64,000 bases of DNA. Source: Megasphaera stantonii. GTDB taxonomy: Bacteria > Bacillota > Negativicutes > Veillonellales > Megasphaeraceae. The stretch covers positions 1,798,001 through 1,862,000 of the forward strand of contig NZ_CP029462.1 in the NCBI RefSeq assembly GCF_003367905.1, given 5' to 3'. The notes under the pieces were generated by a model, which did not search any database, was not told the DNA's origin, and saw nothing but the letters and a program-made list of their open reading frames with translations. Positions 15,066-23,363 of this stretch are shown piece by piece (the stretch's first letter is position 1; each line of letters begins with the position of its first letter). The position numbers and the translations under genes were made by a program.

Positions 15066-15105
15066 AATCCGAACTTGTTTCCAGTAGGAGATGAGTTCGG
15101 ATTAT
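15066..15105 (+). terminator. terminator after tRNA-Leu
   Basis: Arms AATCCGAACT and AGTTCGGATT, followed by ATTTGTTTT. Confidence 0.7.
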
Positions 15106-15135
15106 TTGTTTTAACGGAAAAAGGAGAACGTTGCA

Positions 15136-15234
15136 AATGCAAATCAGCGGGGCGTCGCCCGCCATACAATTAAATAGTAAAGGCAGATTTACATGCCAAG
15201 ATGGTTCTGTCAAATACATACCTGCAACAACTTG
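15136..15234 (+). CDS. short orphan frame, possibly a truncated gene
   Basis: A 32-residue frame starts at ATG 15136 behind AAAAAGGAGA. Its sequence (MQISGASPAIQLNSKGRFTC...) looks protein-like but is unrecognised. It ends where the toxin-locus G sequence begins, so it may be the 5' fragment of a gene cut by the arrival of the repeat unit. Confidence 0.25.
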
Positions 15235-15294
15235 ATATTGTCTTCGTTTGGCGTATAGCTTGACGAGCCTGTAGAGCTATGCTAAGATAGAGAT

Positions 15295-15366
15295 GAAAAG
15301 CGAGGCGCTGCACCGACAAACGGTTCGCCTCAATAAGTATTTACGCACAAAAATAGTCGCGACCTA
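15295..15366 (+). ncRNA. locus G antisense RNA, 5' part, cut by an IS element
   Basis: The promoter TTGACG (15260-15265), 17 bp, TAAGAT (15283-15288) and the ACCG-ACAAA-CGGT hairpin are intact. The sequence stops at 15366 in the loop of the bidirectional terminator, where the IS3-family element begins; the remaining terminator half is at 16906-16934. The RNA can no longer cover the toxin G message. Confidence 0.65.
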
Positions 15367-15428
15367 TGATGTGACCCCAAAAAGTTAGACTTTAGTAACG
15401 AGGTAGTTTTTGCTATCTCGTTACTTTT

Positions 15429-16247
15429 TTATGCAGCGGACAGGGACAACCTGTATTGGACAGGACTCTTCCAGCCAAGTTTTTCTTTGATTCGTTGCTC
15501 GTTATAGTATTTGATATACTGTTCGATAGCTGATTTCAATTCTTCGTAGCTATAGTACACGACGCCATAGTACATTTCTTGTTTCAGTAGGCCGAAGAAG
15601 TTTTCCATCACCGCATTATCCAAACAATTCCCTTTTCGGGACATGCTTTGAAAAATCCGTTCTTGCTTGAGCTTGCGGACGTATGCCTTCATTTGGTACG
15701 CCCAACCCTGATCGGAATGGAAGGTTCTGCGATACGGGCAATCCGCGGTGATGTCGATGGCTTCTGCCTGTGCTGCTAATATATTTTCAGCAGAAGGACG
15801 GTTCCCTATTCTATAGCTGAGGATTTCTCCATTGAACAGATCCAGAAAGGGATCCAGATACAGCTTATGCTGCGTCAGATGCCCCTGGGCATCCAATTCA
15901 TAGTATTTAAATTCTGTCGTATCTGTTGTGATTTTCTGATGGGGAACCGTCGTGTGAAAGCGACGGCGTATTCTATTGGGAGCGATGGTTCCCACCTTCC
16001 CTTTGTAAGAGCTGTATCTGCGGCTCTTGCGCGTAAAACAAGTGACCTGAAGGCTCAGCTTTTGCATGATACGCTGTACTTTCTTCTTGTTCACGCGCCA
16101 TCCCTGATTGGTAAGCTCACCCGTGATTCGCCGATAGCCATAGGTGGTATGCTGTTTGCAGAGTTCCTGTATGGTATCTTCTATTTCTTTGTCCGGATGT
16201 TCGCGGCCCATGCGTTTCTGCCAGTACATGTAGGTGGCTTTCGGCAA
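15429..16247 (-). CDS. IS3-family transposase, OrfB (DDE integrase domain)
   Basis: This 272-residue frame has the HTH_21 region (YGYRRITGELTNQGWRVNKKK, about 37-57) and an rve/DDE domain with TTDTTEF (first Asp), FHSDQGWAY (second Asp) and NAVMENFFGLLKQE (Glu). The listed start is a TTG; the same frame continues upstream without a stop past the OrfA stop, so it is probably made as an OrfAB fusion by -1 frameshifting. It cuts and joins the element ends during transposition. Confidence 0.9.
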   Translation of the reverse strand: MPKATYMYWQKRMGREHPDKEIEDTIQELCKQHTTYGYRRITGELTNQGWRVNKKKVQRIMQKLSLQVTCFTRKSRRYSSYKGKVGTIAPNRIRRRFHTTVPHQKITTDTTEFKYYELDAQGHLTQHKLYLDPFLDLFNGEILSYRIGNRPSAENILAAQAEAIDITADCPYRRTFHSDQGWAYQMKAYVRKLKQERIFQSMSRKGNCLDNAVMENFFGLLKQEMYYGVVYYSYEELKSAIEQYIKYYNEQRIKEKLGWKSPVQYRLSLSAA

Positions 16248-16270
16248 ATGGGTGTAGGAGAGAAGATCTT

Positions 16271-16849
16271 TTAGTTTGAATTGTCCTCGGAGACTGAAGA
16301 TGACGTTCGCAATCCTCTCCGTTTTGCTTCGTCCTCTAACCGCAGTCTCCTCAGTTCTTTTAAAACTGCATTCTCTATACGGAGTTTGAGAAGTTCATCC
16401 TCTAATTCCTTGACGTGCTCTGCGCGGGTATCAACCTCCGTATGCTGAACTTGTGCTTCTGTTTTTCTTGATTGCGAGGTACTCAATGTCTTCTTCCTGC
16501 CTTTCCTATGCGGTCTTAACGCATCCGGCCCAGCTATTTTAAAGTCATTTACCCATCTGGTAAGCATCGACGGATTGTTGCTTCCCATTTGAAGAGCCAG
16601 TTCCTGATACGAGAGTTCGCTTGTTAAGTAAGACTCTACCACAGAAAGCTTTTCTTCGAAAGAGTATTCTTTCCGGGAGCGAGAGCGTTTTAACCCGGCA
16701 TCCCCCATTTTTTTGTAAGCAGCAACCCATTTTCTTAACTGGCAACTGTCCAACATGCCATGTTTTTGTGAAATGGAAGCGTAGCTTCCCTGATTGTCCA
16801 GGTATTCTAATACCAGTTGCTTCTTAAATTCGTAACTGTGTTTCGCCAT
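16271..16849 (-). CDS. IS3-family transposase, OrfA (helix-turn-helix subunit)
   Basis: This 192-residue frame starts MAKHSYEFKKQLVLEYL, typical of IS150-type OrfA. It holds two helix-turn-helix blocks (about 6-50 and 60-105) and a C-terminal leucine-zipper-like coiled coil (EHVKELEDELLKLRIENAVL). It binds the element ends and gives the N-terminal part of the OrfAB fusion. The start at 16849 is preferred over 16867 because the family begins with this methionine. Confidence 0.88.
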   Translation of the reverse strand: MAKHSYEFKKQLVLEYLDNQGSYASISQKHGMLDSCQLRKWVAAYKKMGDAGLKRSRSRKEYSFEEKLSVVESYLTSELSYQELALQMGSNNPSMLTRWVNDFKIAGPDALRPHRKGRKKTLSTSQSRKTEAQVQHTEVDTRAEHVKELEDELLKLRIENAVLKELRRLRLEDEAKRRGLRTSSSVSEDNSN

Positions 16850-16925
16850 AAAAAAACTGACCTCCAATCGTTAGATTTTTGGTCTAACATTTGGGGGTCA
16901 GTTCACTATGGGAAGAGGAAGGCGG

Positions 16926-17009
16926 CTATTTTTGTTTGTTCTGTGTCAGGATGGTCAACACGATAAGGAGTAACAGCGTTACGTTTATCTGGTCAAATCC
17001 CATACACAT
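16926..17009 (-). CDS. locus G: small hydrophobic toxin-like peptide next to the IS
   Basis: This 27-residue peptide is identical to locus D. The promoter is TTGACA (17079-17074), 18 bp, TACGAT (17055-17050). The leader is about 23 nt shorter than in D, apparently by recombination between two CGCCT repeats, which removes the CTGC...GCAG hairpin, but the SD-masking hairpin remains. Its terminator and antisense partner have been separated by the IS, so the message may read into the element and escape antisense control. If the toxin is active, this copy should be deregulated unless trans-acting RNAs from D to F or H control it. Confidence 0.68.
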   Translation of the reverse strand: MCMGFDQINVTLLLLIVLTILTQNKQK

Positions 17010-17149
17010 CACCCCGATTCCGGGGCCTGATTACCGCCTCTTGTGTCATATCGTACAGGACAAACGGCCGATTTGTCAAGAGGGAAACGATGGTATGTTC
17101 GATTGGCATACAGCTTGACGAGCCTGTGGAGCTATGCTAAGATGGAGAT

Positions 17150-17247
17150 GAAAAACGAGGCGCTGTGCCGACAAACGGTCAGCCCCCTTTATGTGTTAAC
17201 AGAAATAGTCGTCAACAGAATTGGTAGGCTGCAGACGGCTATTTTTG
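17150..17247 (+). ncRNA. locus H antisense RNA
   Basis: TTGACG (17115-17120), 17 bp, TAAGAT (17138-17143). The hairpin is GGCGCTGTGCCG-ACAAA-CGGTCAGCCCC, and the terminator stem is AAATAGTCGTC/GACGGCTATTT. The stem bases differ from loci D to F, but the fold is kept. Confidence 0.63.
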
Positions 17248-17316
17248 TTTGTGCGAAATGAGATAAAACAACACGATGAGTAATACTAAGGTCGCATTGA
17301 TAGAATCCATACGCAT
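17239..17316 (-). CDS. locus H: small hydrophobic toxin-like peptide
   Basis: This 25-residue peptide begins MRMDSINATLVLLIVLFYLI and ends SHKQK. It is the most diverged intact member of the array: it shares the M-x-M start, the central N-x-T-L-hydrophobic run and the KQK tail. The promoter is TTGACA (17411-17406), 17 bp, TACCAT (17388-17383); the leader keeps CAAACGGCAGGCGGT and the CCCCCG-AAA-CGGGG SD hairpin. Confidence 0.66.
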   Translation of the reverse strand: MRMDSINATLVLLIVLFYLISHKQK

Positions 17317-17609
17317 CACCCCGTTTCGGGGGCTGGATTTGACCGCCTGCCGTTTGATGTGCACAAACGCCTCTCGCGTCCTATGGTACAGGACGAAGGG
17401 GCGTATGTCAATAAGGAAAGCGATTGTATGTTCGATTGGCATAGCGCTTAGGGAAAGGCTGCGCTTCATGGAACCAGAGATAGGGGTTCGTGGAGCGCAG
17501 TTTTTTTGCTTTTGCAACCCTTAGCGTGCAAACTATGTTGAAAGAAGGCTGCGTCATTTGATATGATAAAATAAATTATTATATTCTATACATAAGGGAG
17601 AGGTAAATC

Positions 17610-18650
17610 GTGTACTCATGGAAACATATGCTGCGCAGCGCCGTCGTCTGCGCTGTGATTGCCGCGTCGTCTATGACGGCCTTTGCCGGGGAGTCGGCGT
17701 ATCTGGAACAGGTGGACCCGCAGCTGCGGCCGGCGCTGGAACAGAGCTCTTCTCTGGATTTCAATCAGCCCGGCGCGCTGGAGGATATTAACCGGCGGGC
17801 CGGAGCCTTAGTCGGTTCGCCGAATTTGCCGAAGGACGAGGCTGTACAGGTGTACGACGTGTATATTCCCAATGGCGACGGCTCGGACAAGCTGCGCCTG
17901 CGGGTGTACAAGCCCGTACAGGCCGAGGCGGAACTGCCGGGGATTTATTGGATTCACGGCGGCGGATTCTTGTTTGGCGTGCCCGAGCAGGACGAGGCCC
18001 AGAGCCTGCGGTTTGCCAAGGAGGTAGGGGCCGTCGTCGTATCTGTCGATTATCGGCTGGCCCCGAAATACCCCTATCCGGCGGCCATCGACGATACCTA
18101 TGGGGGGCTGAAATGGTTTTTTGACAATGCCGCGTCCTTAGGCGTCGACGATACGCGCATCGCCGTTGCCGGTGCCAGCGCCGGCGGGAATCTCTGCGCC
18201 GCCGTGGTCTTGATGGCTCGTGACAAAGGCGAAATACGGCCGGCTTTTCAAATGCCCCTGTACCCCATGCTGGACGACCGCATGGCCTCGCCGGCCAGCC
18301 GTGAAGTCATGGACATGAGGGTGTGGAACAACGTGTCTAATGTCTTTGCATGGAAGGCCTATATCGGCGATGCCGTCGGGACGGATCGGGCGACGGCCTA
18401 TATGGCTCCGGCGAGGGCCGACGATTTGTCAGGACTGCCGCCGACGTATACCTGCGTCAGCACGCTGGATCCCTTCCGGGACGATACGATACGCTACGCC
18501 CAGCGCCTGGCCCAGGCCGGCGTGCCGGTGGAATTTCACCTCTATCCCCGGGCCTATCACGCCTTCGAGGCCATCGCCAAGGGAACGGACTATTCAAAGC
18601 GGGCTATCGACGAATACGTCCGCGTACTGGACGAAGCGCTGAACCCATAA
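17610..18650 (+). CDS. exported alpha/beta-hydrolase, HSL/carboxylesterase type
   Basis: This 346-residue enzyme starts with GTG at 17610 behind AAGGGAGAGG at 7 nt. Residues 1-27 are a signal peptide ending AFAGE. The hydrolase core has the oxyanion motif HGGGF (about 122-126), the nucleophile elbow GASAGG (Ser at about 195), the acid in STLDPFRDD (about 290) and the histidine in AYHAFE (about 320). The HGGG plus GxSxGG pattern marks the hormone-sensitive-lipase family, which acts on short-chain esters. Export suggests action in the periplasm. A terminator at 18668-18698 follows. Confidence 0.88.
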   Translation: MYSWKHMLRSAVVCAVIAASSMTAFAGESAYLEQVDPQLRPALEQSSSLDFNQPGALEDINRRAGALVGSPNLPKDEAVQVYDVYIPNGDGSDKLRLRVYKPVQAEAELPGIYWIHGGGFLFGVPEQDEAQSLRFAKEVGAVVVSVDYRLAPKYPYPAAIDDTYGGLKWFFDNAASLGVDDTRIAVAGASAGGNLCAAVVLMARDKGEIRPAFQMPLYPMLDDRMASPASREVMDMRVWNNVSNVFAWKAYIGDAVGTDRATAYMAPARADDLSGLPPTYTCVSTLDPFRDDTIRYAQRLAQAGVPVEFHLYPRAYHAFEAIAKGTDYSKRAIDEYVRVLDEALNP

Positions 18651-18667
18651 ATCGCATATCTGACAGG

Positions 18668-18698
18668 AAAAGGCTGCCTGAGGGGCAGCCTTTTTTGT
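18668..18698 (+). terminator. Rho-independent terminator after the esterase
   Basis: Stem AAGGCTGCC/GGCAGCCTT with a 4-nt loop and six T. Confidence 0.85.
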
Positions 18699-18779
18699 CT
18701 ATACGGATATCCTGTCTGTTGCAGCGCGTAAAAATCATATATAATATATACAGAAAGCCATGCGAAGGGAGGAACCTAT

Positions 18780-19121
18780 ATGTGCTCTGATGCTGTTTTA
18801 CATGCCATTATTGCGGAAATTGCCCGGGCCTATCGCACTGCATACGGAACGGCGCTGCGCCATATATATTTATATGGTTCGTACGCCCGCGGCGATTTTG
18901 AAACGGATTCGGATATAGATTTAGTTGCCATCGTTGAGGGGGAACGCGGCGAATTGCAGCGGAAATTAAAAGATATATGGAATATTTCGGCAGAGCTGGA
19001 GTTAGAATATGACGTTATTATTTCGCCTACGGTGATTCCGGCGGCAGAGTTTGCCGCATATGATGGTGCGCTGCCGTATTATGCCAACATTGCTAAGGAA
19101 GGGGTCGAAATCAGTGCCTGA
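18780..19121 (+). CDS. MNT-domain nucleotidyltransferase (antitoxin of an MNT/HEPN pair)
   Basis: This 113-residue protein is a minimal nucleotidyltransferase. The signature LYGSYARGDFETDSDIDLV (about 29-47) gives the GSxxxGxxxxxSDxD motif with the two metal-binding aspartates, and a third acid lies in LEYDVIIS. In MNT/HEPN systems this enzyme adds nucleotides to the HEPN RNase and so disarms it. The HEPN gene overlaps its end by 8 bp. RBS GGGAGGAAC is upstream. Because the HEPN partner is interrupted by an amber codon here, the antitoxin may have no active target. Confidence 0.85.
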   Translation: MCSDAVLHAIIAEIARAYRTAYGTALRHIYLYGSYARGDFETDSDIDLVAIVEGERGELQRKLKDIWNISAELELEYDVIISPTVIPAAEFAAYDGALPYYANIAKEGVEISA

Positions 19122-19515
19122 CGCGAAAACCGCCCTTATGGCATATCGCTTGGAGAATGCTTCGGAAAAACTTAAAGCTGCCGACATGTTGTATCGCATC
19201 GGGTGTTATAAAGATGCGATACATCGCTCGTATTACGCCATTTTTTCAGCTATGCGGGCAGTGCTGGCCTTGGATGGAATAGATTATGCAAAGCATGCCG
19301 GTGTTATTTCGTATTTTTAGAAAACATATATTAAAACGGGTATATTTGAAAAAAAGTATTCAAAGTATATTAGTATTGCCTTCCAAATTCGAAACAACTG
19401 CGATTATGCCGATTTCTTTTTAGTCAGCGAAGACGATGCGCATGAGCAGTTAACCCATGCCAGGGAATTTATAGAGGCCGTTCGGCGATATCTGGAAGAC
19501 ATCGGTCGTGCATAA
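19114..19515 (+). pseudogene. HEPN-domain toxin interrupted by an in-frame TAG
   Basis: The frame starts with GTG 19114 (GGAAGGGG upstream) and reads PDAKTALMAYRLENASEKLK with SYYAIFSAMRAVLAL, typical of the HEPN fold. It stops at TAG 19318-19320 after ...GVISYF. The same frame continues without another stop to TAA 19513-19515, including IAFQIRNNCDYADFFL, which matches the R-x-x-x-DY region of this HEPN family. One base change therefore cuts a protein of about 133 residues to 68. It is either inactivated or needs amber read-through. No other damage is visible, which suggests the change is recent. Confidence 0.8.
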
Positions 19516-19524
19516 ACAGACGCA

Positions 19525-19574
19525 GCCCCGGCGGAAGAATGCGAGTCGTTCTTTCGCCGGGGCTGCAATTTTTT
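19525..19574. terminator. bidirectional terminator between the HEPN and SorC genes
   Basis: Strong arms GCAGCCCCGGCG and CGCCGGGGCTGC around a loop of about 21 nt, followed by T on the plus strand; it serves the two convergent genes. Confidence 0.8.
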
Positions 19575-19585
19575 GCATATAGAGA

Positions 19586-20530
19586 TTAAGTTTCCTCCTG
19601 AAGGAGGCGCTTGGCCGTGAACTGGTCCGTAATGAGGACGTTGGCGTAGCCGCCTTTTAAGGCCGCGCGGATGCTGGCGATTTTGGCTGCGCCGCCCGAC
19701 AGGAGGATGCTGTATTCTTTGGTCCGCAGGCAGTCGAGGTCGATGCCGACGGTGCGGTTGTTCAGGTCGGGACTGGAAATATTGCCGTCCTTGTCGAAGA
19801 AGCGGGAGCAGATATCGCCGACGGCATGGGTCTTGAGAAATTCCTTTTCTTCTTCGTCGGCGTAGCCCAGACGGAAAAAGAGGGCGTTGTCGCGGACCGT
19901 GCCGACGCTGAACAAGGCGATGTTGGCGTTGCGGCCCAGTTCCAGGACGCGCTTGATGTGGCGGTCCTTGTAGACCATATCCTTTACGGTCTTCGAGTCG
20001 AACAGTACGGGCAGGGGCAGGTACTGGGCGATGGTTTCGTAGTTTTTGGCGAAGCGCTCGAGGATTTCGTTGGCGTAGGTTTCGCCGGCGGCCAGGGTAA
20101 TGCCCCCTTCGAGCTGGACGATCTGCGCGCCCCGCAGGGGGTGGGGCAGTAGGGCGTGGGACAGGCAGTGCATGGTCGTGCCCCAGCCGACGCCGATGAT
20201 GTCGCCGTCCTGGACGATTTTGCTGAGGTATTCGGCGCCTACCTGGCCGATATATTTTTTGATGTCTTCTTCGTCTTCAATGGGCGCGTTGGCGATGCAG
20301 GCGTCCTTGAGGCCGAAGGCGGAAATGATTTTTTTGGCCAGGAGGCTCTGGTCTTCGATGGGGTCGAAGATTTCGATGCGGACGAAGCCCATGTCCTTTG
20401 CGTACTGGAGGATGCGCGACACGGACGGGCGGGACAGGCTGAGCTCTTTGGCGATTTCTGTCTGGCTGTATCCCGATTGGTAGTATAGTTTGGCAGCGCT
20501 GATGGCTATTTTATTTTTATTGTTTTGCAT
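19586..20530 (-). CDS. SorC/DeoR-type transcriptional regulator, probable glp regulator
   Basis: This 314-residue protein has an N-terminal helix-turn-helix (YYQSGYSQTEIAKELSLSRPSVSRILQYA, about 16-44) and a SorC sugar-binding domain with GDIIGVGWGTTMHCLSHAL and the closing VGIDLDCLRTKEYSILLSGG. Family members bind a phosphorylated sugar or polyol and leave DNA. The start at 20530 follows AAGGCGGATC; the longer 20560 start is less likely. It is divergent from glpK. A 30-bp near-identical element lies before glpK (20761-20790) and before the glpA-like gene (23266-23295), and is the best operator candidate. The ligand is probably glycerol 3-phosphate or a related triose, by inference. Confidence 0.82.
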   Translation of the reverse strand: MQNNKNKIAISAAKLYYQSGYSQTEIAKELSLSRPSVSRILQYAKDMGFVRIEIFDPIEDQSLLAKKIISAFGLKDACIANAPIEDEEDIKKYIGQVGAEYLSKIVQDGDIIGVGWGTTMHCLSHALLPHPLRGAQIVQLEGGITLAAGETYANEILERFAKNYETIAQYLPLPVLFDSKTVKDMVYKDRHIKRVLELGRNANIALFSVGTVRDNALFFRLGYADEEEKEFLKTHAVGDICSRFFDKDGNISSPDLNNRTVGIDLDCLRTKEYSILLSGGAAKIASIRAALKGGYANVLITDQFTAKRLLQEET

Positions 20531-20760
20531 GGTGATCCGCCTTATCTGAGAAAATGGCAATGTAGTTCATATAGCTGTCTGTATTACTTTAATTATAGCA
20601 CAGGATGAGGCAACAAGGATATGTATTGTCAAAAATAAACCTAAAATAGAGGCTATCTTTTGATGACAAATATTCCATAAGTAGTATACTCTATTTATAA
20701 ATTGCGAAAAAGACATAGCCCGTTGACAGGTTATATGTGATATGCAATACAAGGAAAAAA

Positions 20761-20790
20761 TGTAAAATAGATATTGCAATTATTTTCACA
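20761..20790. promoter_or_regulatory. glp operator candidate, copy 1
   Basis: This 30-bp element runs from TGTAAAAT to ATTTTCACA. It is 28/30 identical to the element at 23266-23295 and has inverted TGT-AAAAT / ATTTT-ACA outer halves. It lies 90 bp upstream of the glpK start, next to the divergent SorC gene. Confidence 0.6.
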
Positions 20791-20864
20791 TGCTAATATA
20801 ATTAAGATAACGCATAACCCATATGCTAAACCTGAAAGAAGAGAAGAGAAAAGAGATGTGTTGA

Positions 20865-22382
<1,518 letters not shown>

Positions 22383-22414
22383 TGGCGTAGCGTTCAGAAA
22401 GCGGGTGTCTGTAT

Positions 22415-23140
22415 ATGGATAACTTAATCGGTGAATTTTTTGGTACCATGGTGCTTATCGTGTTCGGGGCCGGCGTCTGCGCCTGCAACACGCTGACCAA
22501 ATCGAAAGGCCAGAACGGCGGCTGGATCTGCATTACCGTCGGATGGGGCTTTGCCGTAACCCTCGGCGTATTTACGGCGACGACTCTCGGCGCGCCCCAG
22601 GGTGACTTGAACCCTGCCGTCACGCTGGCGAAGACGATGATCGGCATTTACACCTTTGAACAGTTCCTGGCGACGTCGGTCGTCCAGATTCTCGGCGCCA
22701 TGGCCGGCGCGGCCATCGTCTGGCTGGCATACCTGCCCCACTGGGCGGAAACGGAAGACAAGGCGGCTAAATTGGGTATTTTCTGCACGGCTCCGGCCAT
22801 CCGCAACTACCCGGCCAACATCCTGTGCGAAATCATCGGCACGTTCTTCCTGGTATTTGTCATCTGGATGATTTTCTCCAAGCAGGTCGGCGCGATTCCT
22901 CCCGGCGTAGGCCCGTACATCGTCGGCGTTCTGATCTGGGCTATCGGCCTCAGCCTCGGCGGTCCGACGGGGTATGCCATCAATCCGGCCCGAGACCTCG
23001 GTCCTCGTCTGGCTCACGCCATTTTGCCCATTGCCGGCAAAGGCGGCTCCGACTGGGGATATGCCTGGGTTCCCGTCGTCGCTCCGATCATCGGCGCGTT
23101 GGTAGCCTACGGCGTAGCTTCGGCTCTCAGCATTTTCTAA
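22415..23140 (+). CDS. glpF: glycerol uptake facilitator (aquaglyceroporin)
   Basis: This 241-residue membrane protein is of the MIP family, with six hydrophobic helices. The two half-helix pore motifs are NPAVTLA (about 67-73) and NPARDLGPR (about 190-198). The glycine/aspartate surroundings (GDLNPAV, NPARD) favour glycerol over water. It lets glycerol cross the inner membrane for GlpK, encoded just upstream. A terminator at 23161-23196 ends this two-gene unit. Confidence 0.95.
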   Translation: MDNLIGEFFGTMVLIVFGAGVCACNTLTKSKGQNGGWICITVGWGFAVTLGVFTATTLGAPQGDLNPAVTLAKTMIGIYTFEQFLATSVVQILGAMAGAAIVWLAYLPHWAETEDKAAKLGIFCTAPAIRNYPANILCEIIGTFFLVFVIWMIFSKQVGAIPPGVGPYIVGVLIWAIGLSLGGPTGYAINPARDLGPRLAHAILPIAGKGGSDWGYAWVPVVAPIIGALVAYGVASALSIF

Positions 23141-23160
23141 TAATTCTATAAGCGGTTACG

Positions 23161-23196
23161 CGCAGGGACTTCTGACGATGACAGGAGTCCCTGTTT
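23161..23196 (+). terminator. terminator after glpF
   Basis: Arms CAGGGACT and AGTCCCTG, with a 15-nt loop and TTTTA. Confidence 0.75.
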
Positions 23197-23265
23197 TATA
23201 GGAAGGGCTTGCCCATGCGGCGATTTTCTCATAGCTCAATTCCGCACAATGCAAAAATGGAATTT

Positions 23266-23295
23266 TGTAAAATTGCTATTGCAATTATTTTCACA
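23266..23295. promoter_or_regulatory. glp operator candidate, copy 2
   Basis: A 30-bp element 28/30 identical to 20761-20790, here placed about 70 bp before the GlpA-like start. Its repetition before two glycerol transcripts supports a shared regulator. Confidence 0.6.
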
Positions 23296-23363
23296 AACAG
23301 ATATAATGAAACCATCAGGTAAACACTATTGTATTGGATTCCGCAAAGAAAGAGGTTGTGAAC

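Larger units (their letters stand above)
15367..16905 (-). mobile_element. IS3-family insertion sequence (IS150-like)
   Basis: The element is 1539 bp. Its ends are imperfect inverted repeats: the left reads TGATGTGACCCCAAAAAGTT and the right, on the minus strand, TGAACTGACCCCCAAATGTT. A 3-bp direct repeat CTA flanks it (15364-15366 and 16906-16908). It carries two overlapping transposase frames on the minus strand with a DDE catalytic domain, as in IS3 elements that use a -1 frameshift. It is inserted in the terminator loop of toxin locus G. Both frames look intact, so the element may be active. Confidence 0.92.
13007..17411. repeat. tandem array of six small toxin/antisense-RNA loci (C to H)
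   Basis: Six copies of one unit lie in the same orientation. Their antisense promoters start at 13007, 13344, 13674, 14008, 15260 and 17115, giving about 330-337 bp for the uninterrupted copies. A macrodomain gene with tRNA-Leu separates F from G, and an IS3-family element lies inside G. Each unit has a plus-strand TTGACG-17-TAAGAT-type promoter for a short RNA and a minus-strand promoter (TTGACA, 17 or 18 bp, TACCAT) for a 25-27-residue hydrophobic peptide. The two genes converge on a shared bidirectional terminator. Two further copies are at 2.2-2.8 kb and one decayed copy at 63.3 kb. Confidence 0.75.

Noticed and set aside
14856-15173. 105-codon frame across tRNA-Leu
   Set aside because: It reads through the tRNA and its terminator.
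13007-17411. Repeats of about 330 bp that could look like a CRISPR array
   Set aside because: Units are long, carry promoters, peptide frames and terminators, and have no short identical repeats with unique spacers; no cas genes are present.
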